Source: Metallosphaera yellowstonensis MK1 (GTDB lineage Archaea; Thermoproteota; Thermoprotei_A; Sulfolobales; Sulfolobaceae). From it: a DNA stretch of 64,000 nt. Below are positions 17,008-25,887 of the stretch, in pieces (the first letter of the stretch is position 1; each line of letters starts with the position of its first letter). Position numbers and translations under genes: made by a program. Under the pieces are notes generated by a model. The model did no database searches. It was not told the origin of the DNA and saw only the letters and a program-made list of their open reading frames with translations. The stretch lies in NCBI RefSeq assembly GCF_000243315.1, contig NZ_JH597770.1, forward strand, positions 126,694 to 190,693, written 5' to 3'.

Positions 17008-17637
17008 ACCTATGTCCTGGACGTAAAAGATCTCTTTTCCAATCAAGCTGAAGGTCATTACCCTAAGTTTCATACCAGCGTCTAGGGCCTTCCAGAATGT
17101 CCTAGAGAACTTGGGATCTGTTACCTCGTTGGGTAAGAAACATTTCGCGTCAGGTCGCATGACTAAAACCATGAGTAGTGCCCTAAACCCTTCCCTCATC
17201 ACCTCTATCAATTCCCTGAGATGTTTCTCCCCTCTGGTAGTCGGTGCGTCAGGGAAGAGGGCTACTCCATCTCTGACTAGGGAACAGCCCTTGACCTCCA
17301 CGTAGATATCCTTAACCCTGAAGTCTATTCTACTCTTACCTATCCTGACCTCTGCCTCTACGTTGTCAGGTAGAAAAGTCCTGGCGATTGGGTTATGAAA
17401 TCTACTGTCCACAACCACCCATAATCCGTTCCAAGCGGCCAAAACTGAGCAATCAGTCTTCTTCCCCACGGATTCCCTGACAAGGATCCTGTTGCCTGGA
17501 TAGATCAATTCCTTCAACCGTCCGGGATCGTGGAGGTGACAAGGCCTACCCCCCTCGGTCAACACCACGAACCTATTGGGTCTTCCAGCTACTCTCTCCT
17601 CCCACACCTCTCCCTCTATCTTTAGTACAGGTCTCAC
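16987..17637 (-). CDS. sfsA: SfsA family protein
   Basis: A 216-residue SfsA protein, named for sugar fermentation stimulation but with a PD-(D/E)XK nuclease-like core. Seen: an OB-like N-terminus (CHLHDPGRLKELIYPGN, about residues 33-49), then SRIDFRVKDIYVEVKGCSL (D and E-x-K of the nuclease core, about 102-120), LFPDAPTTRGEKHLREL and a C-terminal PNEVTDPKFSRTFWKA. DNA-binding has been shown for bacterial SfsA. Length is typical. Convergent with the DUF123 gene. Confidence 0.88.
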   Translation of the reverse strand: MRPVLKIEGEVWEERVAGRPNRFVVLTEGGRPCHLHDPGRLKELIYPGNRILVRESVGKKTDCSVLAAWNGLWVVVDSRFHNPIARTFLPDNVEAEVRIGKSRIDFRVKDIYVEVKGCSLVRDGVALFPDAPTTRGEKHLRELIEVMREGFRALLMVLVMRPDAKCFLPNEVTDPKFSRTFWKALDAGMKLRVMTFSLIGKEIFYVQDIGLCQEVR

Positions 17638-17804
17638 ACAGGACTTCTGCGAAACTGGGTCTTAAGTTAGCTGAAGGACACTTGATGTCCGGCTACCAAG
17701 AGATAATAATTTAGAGTGTTAATATTATATCCCCGTGAAATAACTACTCGTAAAGAGAACTTCAAGATGATGATTTTGCCGAGTCATGAACGATGAAGAG
17801 AAGA

Positions 17805-19076
17805 TTAGGCTGATCGTGAAGCTAGATGCTTTAAGAAGGCCTTCATCCACTCCTTAGCCTTAAGGTAGTCCTGCACGAAGATGTTTTCGTTGAAGGAATG
17901 TATGTTAGAGCCAGGGTGCTCCACCCCCACTCCGTCGGCGATCTGGTTATTCCCAAGAATTCTGGCGAAGGATTCCATAGGCCCCGTCCCGTAACTGTTT
18001 GGAAGTACCTCAGGATCCATGCCGTATACCTCCCTGGCAGAGGCGATGAGGCCCTGGGCCACTTCACTTTTGATGGATGTCCTGTAAGGTCTTACCTTTC
18101 CCCAAACCTTGATTTCGACCCCCTTTCCTTCAAGGAACCTCTGCAAGGAACTCAGCACCCTCTCTGGATCCTGGTCCGGCACTAACCTGAAGTCCAGTTT
18201 CGCGAAGGCTATCGATGGGATTATCGTCTTAGACCCTTCACCTATATAGCCTGAGTAGAGACCAGCGATGTTGCACGTTGGCTCCTCAACCAACCTCCTC
18301 TGAAAGTCAGGTGTTAGGTTCTGCCCAAGGGCCCTCTCCATGGATTTTAGATCGCCCTTGAGGTATTTGACATCTTCTTCGCTTAACCATCGTACATCAT
18401 CGTAGAAGCCAGGTATCCTTATCTTCCCATCCTCACTTTTGAGTGAGTTGAGTGTCCTGACCAACTCCCACGCTGGATTCCTAGCTACTGGAGCGTACAT
18501 GGAGTGTAGATCCTTCTCAGTCTTCAGCAAGAGTTCCACGTATAGGAGTCCCTTCACTCCGAGCACAATCTCTGGAGCGCCAGACGATCCTCTCCCAGCA
18601 CCTTCCCAGAGAACATAGTCGGCCTTGAGCAAGTCCTTGTGTCTCTGGAGAAAAGCGTCCATATTTGGACTTCCGATCTCTTCCTCCCCCTCATAGATGA
18701 ACTTCACATTCAGTGGCGGCTTTCCCATCTCCACGACTGCCTGAAGTCTAGCCATGAGGGATCCCTTATCGTCACCGACGCCACGACCGAAAATCCTACC
18801 GTCCCTTTCCACCGGGTTAAAAGGATCGGTGTTCCACTTCTCTAAGGGCTCGGCCGGTTGCACATCATAATGGTTGTAGACCAGGAGCGTACGTTTAGCC
18901 CTCACATCTATTTCACCGTAGACATAGGGATTCGTGGATGCATCCTTGATCAGCTGAGCCTGAATACCGTGAGCCTCCATGTAATCCTTTATGAACTTGG
19001 CCCCCTCCTCTCCTCGGCCATGCGCTGAAGTAGTGTCGATCTTCACGAACTCCATTAAATCCTGAAGCTGGGTCAC
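17805..19076 (-). CDS. M20-family metallopeptidase
   Basis: A 423-residue dipeptidase/carboxypeptidase of the M20 zinc family. Metal-site motifs in order: YNHYDVQPAEP (about residues 67-77), GRGVGDDKGS (about 97-106), FIYEGEEEIGS (catalytic Glu, about 126-136), and a C-terminal EHPGSNIHSFNEN with the last histidine. A lid/dimerisation domain lies at about 190-320. It would hydrolyse small peptides in the cytoplasm. A monocistronic gene; its start at 19076 is preceded by a T-rich stretch. Confidence 0.9.
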   Translation of the reverse strand: MTQLQDLMEFVKIDTTSAHGRGEEGAKFIKDYMEAHGIQAQLIKDASTNPYVYGEIDVRAKRTLLVYNHYDVQPAEPLEKWNTDPFNPVERDGRIFGRGVGDDKGSLMARLQAVVEMGKPPLNVKFIYEGEEEIGSPNMDAFLQRHKDLLKADYVLWEGAGRGSSGAPEIVLGVKGLLYVELLLKTEKDLHSMYAPVARNPAWELVRTLNSLKSEDGKIRIPGFYDDVRWLSEEDVKYLKGDLKSMERALGQNLTPDFQRRLVEEPTCNIAGLYSGYIGEGSKTIIPSIAFAKLDFRLVPDQDPERVLSSLQRFLEGKGVEIKVWGKVRPYRTSIKSEVAQGLIASAREVYGMDPEVLPNSYGTGPMESFARILGNNQIADGVGVEHPGSNIHSFNENIFVQDYLKAKEWMKAFLKHLASRSA

Positions 19077-19113
19077 GGGTTTTTTATTTTCAGACCCTCC
19101 TTAAAATATACCC

Positions 19114-19419
19114 ATGATAAAATACGCCGAATACGTGAGGCATTCCATGACGGAACCCATACTGATGATCTATGTTTATAAGAAAGTCGAGGACGGTAAG
19201 GTGGTATCTGCCTTTAGAATAAACGTCTATAGAAACATGGCTGTGGCCGTCTACGAGGACGACAAGCTGCAAGGAGGGGAGGTTCTGGATGTGTTTCCCG
19301 GAACTTTAGATCACATAGTGAGGACCGTAAACCGTTACTACCAGAAGGAGACTGACGACTTAATAATATATGGGGAAAAGACCCTCGTGGACTCACTCTT
19401 GGACAGGCTGGAAGACTAG
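19114..19419 (+). CDS. Hypothetical protein
   Basis: A 101-residue alpha-beta protein of unknown family. It opens MIKYAEYVRHSMTEPIL, has beta-rich middle strands (VVSAFRINVYRNMAVAVYED) and an acidic C-terminal helix (LVDSLLDRLED). It is divergent from the M20 peptidase gene (37 bases) and overlaps the convergent small membrane protein gene by 4 bases. Such tight packing and normal codon use support a real gene. Confidence 0.55.
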   Translation: MIKYAEYVRHSMTEPILMIYVYKKVEDGKVVSAFRINVYRNMAVAVYEDDKLQGGEVLDVFPGTLDHIVRTVNRYYQKETDDLIIYGEKTLVDSLLDRLED

Positions 19420-19619
19420 AGTGCCATCCTCCCAAACCTAGACCTCAGGAAATATCCAAGGACTAGGAAGAACACCCCGAAACCCAATATCACTGGAACT
19501 ACACCTCTCCAAGGGGTAAACTGCTCGAGGTAAAGGGAGATCAACACTGTCATGAGGAAGAAGACCAGGAGGGGCAACATCACAATAAGCCATATGAATC
19601 TGTCCCACCTATCCTGCAT
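19416..19619 (-). CDS. Small two-span membrane protein
   Basis: A 67-residue protein with two clear hydrophobic segments (FIWLIVMLPLLVFFLMTVLI and VVPVILGFGVFFLVLGYFL) joined by a short loop with a proline-tryptophan, and a basic C-terminus (RSRFGRM). No family recognised. It lies 35 bases downstream of the PriX-like gene on the same strand. Possible membrane-stress or transporter accessory role, but nothing in the sequence decides it. Confidence 0.55.
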   Translation of the reverse strand: MQDRWDRFIWLIVMLPLLVFFLMTVLISLYLEQFTPWRGVVPVILGFGVFFLVLGYFLRSRFGRMAL

Positions 19620-19654
19620 GAAAGATTTAGTGACTTAGACGTTTAAAAAGTTTG

Positions 19655-20131
19655 TTAACTATTTTCTTCCAAAACTTTCTTTATCTCTAAGTACAACTCC
19701 TTGTCCTTAAGCTCTAGAGTCCTCAGTGAGGGTGGTCTCAAGCCCTTGGTCTTTACTCCCCTCACTACGGACCTCAGCCAAGTGTCGTACACCCTTCCTC
19801 CCCCTTTATAGTAAAATTCCTTGAGTCTCTCCACAGTTTCCTCCTCTGTGAGTCCCTTCACGTTGAGCAAATACCTTGAAGCTACGTAAAGTATGAACCT
19901 CTTCCTCCCATCCTTAAGCCCCTTCTCCAGGACCTTGTCTATCCACTCCATGGAGGAAGTTCTGGGCCTAGGAGGGAAGATCCCTTCTACCTCAAAGAGA
20001 AACTCCCCTTTTTCATTAAATACTCTGGAGATCCCATCGATGTATTCAACCTTGCCTGCTGGTGTCTCGTCTGGATAATGGAGAGTGATCTCGAATTTCT
20101 TATTTTGCGACGGCACCTCTCTTCCCCTCAA
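19655..20131 (-). CDS. Possible primase non-catalytic subunit PriX
   Basis: A 158-residue protein. The part from about residue 70 ([20 protein letters not shown], then [17 protein letters not shown]) has the helical pattern of primase C-terminal domains, in which an arginine-rich DGRKRF entry is followed by a short helix bundle. Sulfolobus PriX, the small third primase subunit, is of this size. I infer PriX from pattern and size only. The gene overlaps the 3-prime end of the thiolation gene by 32 bases, so the two are coupled. Confidence 0.4.
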   Translation of the reverse strand: MRGREVPSQNKKFEITLHYPDETPAGKVEYIDGISRVFNEKGEFLFEVEGIFPPRPRTSSMEWIDKVLEKGLKDGRKRFILYVASRYLLNVKGLTEEETVERLKEFYYKGGGRVYDTWLRSVVRGVKTKGLRPPSLRTLELKDKELYLEIKKVLEENS

Positions 20132-21053
20132 GCAGCCTACTTCTCACCGCACAGAAGGAACAGATCTCCCTATCCATGTTGGTGGGCATGCCACAGACTT
20201 TACACTTCCCTAGGTTGAACTTAGGTAGGTCCTCGAAGAAGGGTCTCACCCTGTCCTCAAAGTTCTCCACAAGCCTGAACATGAAGCCCGGTATCTGATC
20301 CTCTGTCTCCTCAAGTATCCTTCTCAACTTATCCCCGGTTGGTCCTCCTACCCTCAGGTTATGGGGGCAGGAGTCCATGATGAACGGGATTCCCTTAGTG
20401 AGGGCATAAGTAGTTATTTCCCTCTCATAAGAGAGGAATAAAGGCTTAATCTTCTTCAGATAGCCGTTTTCAGCAGGGGATACTGCCCTCAATCTAGCCA
20501 AGTTAGAGACGTCTCCTGAATGGTAACCGCTCATGACGAACTGAGCCACATCGTTGAGATTGTGCCCAGTTGCGAGTGTATCCGCTCCCACCTCCTTGCC
20601 TGCCCTTTCCATAACGTACCTCTTGACCAATCCACACGTACTACAGACTGGTCTCCTCACCTTCACCTTGGCCTCGTCTATTGTGAAGCCGTATTCCTCT
20701 TGAAGCTTGACCACCCTATACTTGACGCCCAAAGCTTCAAAGTTCTTGATTGCGAACTCCGTGCTTAAAGAAGAGTATCTAGTACCGACGTCTATTCCTA
20801 GGTCGATGTTTATTCCTATAACTTCGAAGCCGTGGGTTGAAGAGAGCTTATGAAGGACGTGGAGCAGCGTAGTGCTATCCTTACCTCCGGAAACAGCTAC
20901 AGCTACCACTCTGGAACCCTCAAGCATCCTGTACTTCTTTACGGTACGCTCCACCCTCTGTTCGAACCACTCCCAAAAGTGTATTGAACATAGAAGGAGG
21001 TTTGCATATGATATCCTTATTATAGCCTTGTTGCCACACTTGGTACACTGCAC
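20100..21053 (-). CDS. tRNA 2-thiolation PP-loop ATPase (TtuA/Ncs6 family)
   Basis: A 317-residue PP-loop enzyme that activates a tRNA uridine for 2-thiolation. Seen: an N-terminal zinc knot ([20 protein letters not shown], residues 3-22), the PP-loop [14 protein letters not shown] (about residues 51-64), central CSTCG (about 137-141), ATGHNLND, and a C-terminal zinc ribbon (CKVCG ... CSFC). Two of the central cysteines may hold an Fe-S cluster, as in TtuA. Whether position 34 (Ncs6) or 54 (TtuA) is the target cannot be read. It forms a transcription unit with the PriX-like gene. Confidence 0.88.
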   Translation of the reverse strand: MQCTKCGNKAIIRISYANLLLCSIHFWEWFEQRVERTVKKYRMLEGSRVVAVAVSGGKDSTTLLHVLHKLSSTHGFEVIGINIDLGIDVGTRYSSLSTEFAIKNFEALGVKYRVVKLQEEYGFTIDEAKVKVRRPVCSTCGLVKRYVMERAGKEVGADTLATGHNLNDVAQFVMSGYHSGDVSNLARLRAVSPAENGYLKKIKPLFLSYEREITTYALTKGIPFIMDSCPHNLRVGGPTGDKLRRILEETEDQIPGFMFRLVENFEDRVRPFFEDLPKFNLGKCKVCGMPTNMDREICSFCAVRSRLLEGKRGAVAK

Positions 21054-21060
21054 TTAGAAA

Positions 21061-21069
21061 AATATATAT
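21061..21069 (+). promoter_or_regulatory. TATA box of the MTHFR-like gene
   Basis: AATATATAT centred near 21066-21068, 26-28 bases before the ATG at 21094; this favours that ATG over a GTG three codons upstream. Confidence 0.55.
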
Positions 21070-21093
21070 CTGAAATATAAAAAGGTGCCTAGA

Positions 21094-21771
21094 ATGGAAG
21101 TTCTGGTTGAGGTCCATCCAAAGCAGAAGATGGAAAAGGTAGAGAAGATGATAGAGATCATAAGCCCCTTTGACGGGTACGATATACCAGACGCGGCCTT
21201 AGGAGAGCCTTCCGTGTTACCCTCTGCCTTGGGAGTCAAAATAAGGGAGAGGTTGGGAGAGAGCAAGAGGATAATAGTGAACCAGAGGCTCGCGGATGTT
21301 AACGAATTGTTTGTGAGGTCTTTGGCCATAACGGCTAAACTGTTCAGCTTTGACGTAGCCTTCACTAAGGGTGATAAGCCCAGGTTCGGGAAAGAGGTGA
21401 CTCATCTGACGTCGGAGAAGGCCGTTGAAATCGCAAAGGGGTACGGAGTTAGGTCCGGAGCTATGGTGAGTCTAAGGAAAACGAAGGAAGAAATATTCAG
21501 GAGACTCGATACGCAGGCTGATTTCTTCCTAGCCCTACATTTCAATAGTTTGAGTTCACTAGAAGGCCTAGAGAAGGAAAGGATAATCCCCTACATCATA
21601 GTTAAAACTGACAAGAACACAGAATTGATTAAGGGGATCTCACAACCCTCCTTTGAAGAGCGAGAAGTGCCCCTATTAATCCAGGACTTAGATGTAATAG
21701 GAGTTAGATCTGTCCTATTATCTGCACCGGCTGATCTAGATTTCTTCAGAAAAATAGCGAAAATTCTTTGA
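21094..21771 (+). CDS. Methylenetetrahydrofolate reductase-like protein
   Basis: A 225-residue protein resembling the MTHFR/MetF TIM-barrel. Seen: LVEVHPKQKMEKVEKMI, SPFDGYDIPDAALGEPSV (about residues 26-43), then RIIVNQRLADVNELF and FDVAFTKGDKPRFG. It is much shorter than bacterial MetF (about 290 residues), the last barrel strands appear missing, and its flavin site is unclear, as in other archaeal short forms. It probably acts on C1-carrying pterins. The stop is followed after 26 bases by the IS remnant. Confidence 0.6.
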   Translation: MEVLVEVHPKQKMEKVEKMIEIISPFDGYDIPDAALGEPSVLPSALGVKIRERLGESKRIIVNQRLADVNELFVRSLAITAKLFSFDVAFTKGDKPRFGKEVTHLTSEKAVEIAKGYGVRSGAMVSLRKTKEEIFRRLDTQADFFLALHFNSLSSLEGLEKERIIPYIIVKTDKNTELIKGISQPSFEEREVPLLIQDLDVIGVRSVLLSAPADLDFFRKIAKIL

Positions 21772-21797
21772 AATCGTGAGAGCTACACTGACCTCCT

Positions 21798-22258
21798 CCC
21801 CGTCTCACGGTAGACCTTCACGTTCCCTACCGGGACTGCGAGGACGTAGTTAACTAAGACGTGGCGAAGTACCTCGACGTCGTGGAATCCGGCGTCGAGG
21901 ACCAGAGCTTGACCCCCAGGGAGAGGACCTGTTCCACGAGCTAATTCACGACCTCAACCTCCCTCGCCTTCCTCAGCATCTCTTGGACCATAACCTTCCC
22001 CGCGTAGTTCCTCACGGTCTGGGACAAGACCAGAGCCTTAGCCACCTCCCTCGCCTTCCTTCCCCGAAAGTTCAGGTAAGACTCTATCTTGCCTGCAGTT
22101 CGCCGAAGTTCTCGGTGGGGTATCGATCGTATTGCACCCTTCATTTTGCTCATGAGCAATATGCGACTCCCTCGCCTTAACTCTCCCCTCTACTCACAAT
22201 TTAAATCTCAGATCAAATATTTTTAGAAGAATGATTTTGGGTCTACTGTCAGGGCGGG
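21798..22258 (-). mobile_element. Decayed DDE insertion sequence (same family as 49695-50941)
   Basis: A 461-bp remnant. Its right end (22232-22258, TGATTTTGGGTCTACTG...) matches the right terminal inverted repeat of the intact element at 50913, and its left end keeps CCCCGTC...ACGGTAGACC. Inside are two transposase fragments: 21806-21960 matches the middle of the intact gene (around 50164-50330) and 21941-22159 encodes a degraded N-terminus (YLNFRGRKAREVAKAL, QTVRNY). Most of the coding region is deleted. Confidence 0.8.
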
Positions 22259-22329
22259 AAGGAGCTCAGATACTCCCTAACTATCCTTCAACACATGCGA
22301 CATTCTCGTTGCGTAATCAATAAGGATTG

Positions 22330-22627
22330 AGACTGTAACGCTTCTACGTAACTACTCGTTATTTTTAATCACTTCTAAATATCGTTTTGACAAGTTGTGT
22401 TTATATAGTATCACCGAAGTAGTTTTTATTGATGATCTCCCTAACTGATGACGGGCACTGCTCACGAGGTTTGGGGAGTGATAAAAGTGTGGATGGGAGG
22501 GTAGCGGTGTTTCCCTCGACTAGCCCCAATGAGTTAAGGGTGACCCTGTATGATCCCTTAAGAGGGGTGCCCGTGGCGGAATTAGAAGTAATTAAAAGTA
22601 AGGAAAAGTTACGCCACGGGTAAACAC
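22330..22627 (+). repeat. Dispersed repeat copy 2 (298 bp)
   Basis: Near-identical to copy 1 with the same borders (agactgtaac to gggtaaacac). It lies between the IS remnant and the FHA gene, ending 121 bases before that gene. TATA box TTTATATAG is intact at 22400-22408. Confidence 0.92.
22429..22627 (+). ncRNA. Putative structured RNA, member 2
   Basis: Same layout as member 1. Changes keep pairing: P1 here has CUCCC facing GGGAG, and the P5 strand reads GCCCGUGGCG, turning a U-G pair of member 1 into C-G. Starts at UUGAUGA, 25 bases after the TATA box centre. Confidence 0.58.
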
Positions 22628-22748
22628 GTATCCCTTTGGCCCGTCAGTCCAAGTATTAAAGCGGGAGATAGGAGCCAAACTTCCATAAGTTCTGAGGGGA
22701 GAAGTTCTGCGGAAATACTTAATAGGTTTTTCTATAGAGTAATAGTCT

Positions 22749-23384
22749 ATGCCATGGAAATGTAGTGGATGTGGAACGGAAAACCCAGACGATGCTATAT
22801 ATTGTACCACATGCGGACTTAAGAAACCAGAGGAATCTCAGCCCTCACAACAGACCGAGTCAGTCCCTCAAGTCCAGGGAGAACCGTTGACAACCCAACA
22901 AGAACAGCAGCCACAAACGGCATCTCCAGAAACTCCACCCGTAGAGCAGTCTGTTCCAACGCCTCAAGCGGAACAAATGCCTGCACAACCTACGCAAGCC
23001 GAGGCCACACCAGTTCAGCAACCTCAAACTACACAGGTTCAGCAACCTCAACCGGTGGGGAAATATTACATCCAGTTCATAGCGACTCCCGTATCATCGC
23101 TTAATAAGACCAAGGTGCCCTTGGACTTCGAGGTGTTTGAGACGATATCCCTAGGTAGGAGTCCAGAGAACGTCCTTATGATCCCCGATAACGAGATATC
23201 GAGGAGACATGCTCTCCTTTATCGGGAGGGGGACAATCTATATATAGAGGATCTAAATAGCACAAACGGAACTTACGTTTATGACGGGAAGGTATTTCAG
23301 GCAGTCAAGGGAAAGATGCTCCTGCCCAAGAACGCAGTGGTCAAGCTAGGCAACAGTACCATAATCAAGATTGTGAGAGAATGA
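22749..23384 (+). CDS. arnA: Zinc-ribbon FHA-domain protein, ArnA-like
   Basis: A 211-residue protein: an N-terminal zinc ribbon (CSGCGTENPDDAIYCTTCG, residues 5-23), a long Q/P-rich linker (about 30-100), then an FHA domain that binds phosphothreonine (ISLGRSPENVLMIPD, about 132-146; RRHALLYREGD; IEDLNSTNGTYV). This is the layout of Sulfolobus ArnA, a repressor of archaellum expression that partners with a vWA protein, ArnB. It starts an operon: the stop overlaps the phosphatase start (ATGA), and that gene overlaps an ArnB-like gene. A TTAATAG box lies about 28 bases upstream. Confidence 0.85.
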   Translation: MPWKCSGCGTENPDDAIYCTTCGLKKPEESQPSQQTESVPQVQGEPLTTQQEQQPQTASPETPPVEQSVPTPQAEQMPAQPTQAEATPVQQPQTTQVQQPQPVGKYYIQFIATPVSSLNKTKVPLDFEVFETISLGRSPENVLMIPDNEISRRHALLYREGDNLYIEDLNSTNGTYVYDGKVFQAVKGKMLLPKNAVVKLGNSTIIKIVRE

Positions 23385-24217
23385 GTCCATGGCCCCAAGA
23401 GAGGAGAGAGGCCCTCCTCGATGTGGTGGCAAAGGCGAGGGATAAATTCTCCTCGATGAGGCCGCTCTTGAGGCTGGGAGAGAGGAAGAGAGTAGTAGTT
23501 GTAGGGGATACTCACGGTGCGATTAACGTCACCAAGTACGTCCTTGAGAAGTATTGGGAGTATGACTCAATAGTATTCTTAGGTGACTACGTGGATAGGG
23601 AGCCGTACGGTCTAGAGAATCTAGAGCTCATACTTCCCAAGTTCTTGGAGAACCCAGAGAAGATAATCGTACTTAGAGGTAATCATGAAAGCCCTATGAC
23701 CAATGAATACTATGGTTTTAAGAGCGAGGTGAGGGAGAAAATGGGAGCGGAATACTATGAAGAATTCGCCTCAATGTTCTCGGTGATGCCTTACGTAGCC
23801 ATTGTAAATGGATATTTCTGCGTTCACGGGGGAATAGCTAGGGGACTGGAGTCAGTAGACCAAGTAGAGGGATTAAAGAAGCCAGATTTGCTCCCAGAGG
23901 ACCAGATTGCCATGGAACTCCTCTGGAACGATCCCAGAGAGGAACTGGACGGATTCATCCCTAACGTACGAGGCGAAGGAACCTTCTTCTACGGGAAGGA
24001 CGTTACGTTGAGGTTCCTTGAGCAAAACTCTCTCAAGGGAATAATAAGGGGACACGAGGTTGCAGATGGCTTTAGGTTCGAGATGGATAATAGGGTTATA
24101 ACAGTGTTCTCCAGTAGATATCACAAGATGAGAGCTGGAATCCTAAGGATCGAGGATGAGAACTTAACTCAAGAGTATTTGGATGAAAGGTTCCTCTATG
24201 AAGGTGATGGACTATGA
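23381..24217 (+). CDS. PPP-family serine/threonine phosphatase, PP2A-like
   Basis: A 278-residue metallophosphatase with all PPP motifs: VVGDTHGAI (about residues 44-52), FLGDYVDREPYG (about 68-79), LRGNHESP (about 99-106), and the later histidines in YFCVHGGIARG (about 146-156) and IIRGHEVADGF (about 221-231). It removes phosphate from Ser/Thr (and possibly Tyr) in the cytoplasm. It is coupled on both sides by four-base overlaps, to the FHA protein and the vWA protein, so it very probably acts on their phosphorylation. Confidence 0.92.
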   Translation: MSPWPQERREALLDVVAKARDKFSSMRPLLRLGERKRVVVVGDTHGAINVTKYVLEKYWEYDSIVFLGDYVDREPYGLENLELILPKFLENPEKIIVLRGNHESPMTNEYYGFKSEVREKMGAEYYEEFASMFSVMPYVAIVNGYFCVHGGIARGLESVDQVEGLKKPDLLPEDQIAMELLWNDPREELDGFIPNVRGEGTFFYGKDVTLRFLEQNSLKGIIRGHEVADGFRFEMDNRVITVFSSRYHKMRAGILRIEDENLTQEYLDERFLYEGDGL

Positions 24218-25365
24218 CCCTTTCAATGAAGATCGAGACTAGCCATAGGTACTCGTTCGGAAACGAGGTCAAGATGGTTTTCAAGGTATTATTGGTCCCT
24301 GAGAAGATTACTACCGCAACTGGCTTCCACTACATAGTCCTCCTGGACACCAGCGGATCTATGGAAGGTTTAAAACTCGAGAATGCCAAGAAGGGGGCTG
24401 TAGAACTCCTGAAACGAATACCCCCTGGAAATAAGGTCAGCTTCGTCACTTTCTCCACCAGGGTTAACATTGTGAGACAGTTCGTAGATCCGGTGGACCT
24501 AACCCAGGAGATAGAAAACCTGTCCGCAGGAGGACAGACGGCCTTCTTCACTGCACTCCTTACAGCGTTCAATCTTCACAATAAACACGGGCTTCCCAGC
24601 TACGTTATTCTCCTCACTGACGGTAACCCCACGGACGATACTAATCCTGAGACGTATAAGAGGCTCCAGATACCGGGCAACCTGCAGGTGGTCTCGTTTG
24701 GAATCGGGGAGGACTATAACGAGTCTATACTGAAAGCACTCTCGGACAAGTCCAGCGGTGTGTTCTACCACGTGAATGATGCCATGGAGATCCCAGAGAA
24801 ACTACCCAAGGCTGCAAAAACTAAGATAGCTGCTAAGAACGTAAGTGTGGACATAGTGTCAGAATCCAACGTAAGGTTGTTGAATTATGCAGGGCCTCCA
24901 GTCAAGATAAACGCAGTAGAGGGGGTCATTAAGATTTTAGGCGAGACGCTCCTACCCCCAAACTTCAGGGGAAACTTTATGACAGTTAAGGTAAATTACG
25001 AGGAACCCATTGACGGCAGACCACAGGCACTAATGAACGTAGTCGCTGTCAATCCAGCCCCCGATCAGTCCACATTCATTTCGGGTGTGAATAAGGACGT
25101 GCTGCTCGAGTACGAATACTTCAACAACCTACAGAAAATCTCTTCAGAGGTTGAGGCAGGGAACCTCGTGGAAGCCACGAGGACTTTGAAGAGGATGGAA
25201 GAGATAGCTGGTCAGACGAGGAGGATAGAACTCATGGAGACGACTAGGCGGTTATCTGATAGCCTGGAGACCACGAAGAGAGCTGGAGGTACTACAGAGC
25301 AAACGAGGAAGTTATCCAAAGAGGTCTCTAGCGAGGTCACTAGAAAACTTAGGGGAGAAGGCTAA
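24214..25365 (+). CDS. arnB: vWA-domain protein, ArnB-like
   Basis: A 383-residue protein with an N-terminal von Willebrand A domain: MIDAS motif LLDTSGSMEG (about residues 43-52), then the threonine in AGGQTAFFTAL and aspartate in LLTDGNPTDD (about 134-143). After about residue 210 a beta-rich domain follows; the last 60 residues are charged helix with many threonine-arginine pairs (TRTLKRM, TTRRL, QTRKL), plausible phosphorylation sites for the FHA partner. Sulfolobus ArnB has this layout. Last gene of the three-gene operon; its 3-prime end overlaps a convergent gene by 54 bases. Confidence 0.87.
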   Translation: MTLSMKIETSHRYSFGNEVKMVFKVLLVPEKITTATGFHYIVLLDTSGSMEGLKLENAKKGAVELLKRIPPGNKVSFVTFSTRVNIVRQFVDPVDLTQEIENLSAGGQTAFFTALLTAFNLHNKHGLPSYVILLTDGNPTDDTNPETYKRLQIPGNLQVVSFGIGEDYNESILKALSDKSSGVFYHVNDAMEIPEKLPKAAKTKIAAKNVSVDIVSESNVRLLNYAGPPVKINAVEGVIKILGETLLPPNFRGNFMTVKVNYEEPIDGRPQALMNVVAVNPAPDQSTFISGVNKDVLLEYEYFNNLQKISSEVEAGNLVEATRTLKRMEEIAGQTRRIELMETTRRLSDSLETTKRAGGTTEQTRKLSKEVSSEVTRKLRGEG

Positions 25366-25887
25366 GGAAAGGTAATCGATGTCTATCAGCCTTGACTTGA
25401 CCTTCTTTCCTGGTGGAACGTAATTTAGAGTTACTGGTAATTTTTCAGCTTTAATGCCCCATTCCCTTAAGAAGTTAATAACTTGTGTTTGTAGCTCTCC
25501 CTCGTCATTAGCTAGTACCGGTACGTCTCTCACTATCAGTGTGACCGAGGGATTTATGTAACCTGCCTGGAAGATTAAGTCTGCGGATAACCATTCCCTT
25601 ATATTCTTGGCCCTAAGGCTTACAGATAACGAGTTCGTTCCCCCCAAAGAGCTCAGTCTCCCATCGCCCTTGACTTCAACCTTAACCTTATATCCTGGCT
25701 GGGGCCTCCTTCCGGGAAGCTTAGACTCCCTGAGGATTATTAGTTCTCTTATTATCCTTCCCCCTTCATCCAGGGAATAGATGGAAGGTCTCTCTTCATC
25801 AAGAGAAGGCAGGAAGGAAGTGGAAGTCATGAGATATCTGACTTCAGGAGTGAGCAGGGAATCAACGTTTACCCCAAATAACTTCAT
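25312..25887 (-). CDS. Hypothetical protein
   Basis: A 191-residue protein, mostly beta-rich in the middle (GYKVKVEVKGDGRLSSLGG) and hydrophobic but not membrane-spanning. No motif recognised. The start at 25887 is preceded by AT-rich sequence. Its end overlaps the arnB-like gene by 54 bases, which is large; I still favour a real gene because the remaining 520 bases have good codon use and no competing frame. Confidence 0.5.
   Translation of the reverse strand: MKLFGVNVDSLLTPEVRYLMTSTSFLPSLDEERPSIYSLDEGGRIIRELIILRESKLPGRRPQPGYKVKVEVKGDGRLSSLGGTNSLSVSLRAKNIREWLSADLIFQAGYINPSVTLIVRDVPVLANDEGELQTQVINFLREWGIKAEKLPVTLNYVPPGKKVKSRLIDIDYLSLAFSPKFSSDLARDLFG

Noticed and set aside
17787..17858. A short + strand frame beginning MNDEEKIRLIVKLDAL
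   Set aside because: Only 23 codons and half of it lies in the end of the M20 peptidase gene; it could be a truncated gene start but nothing supports it.
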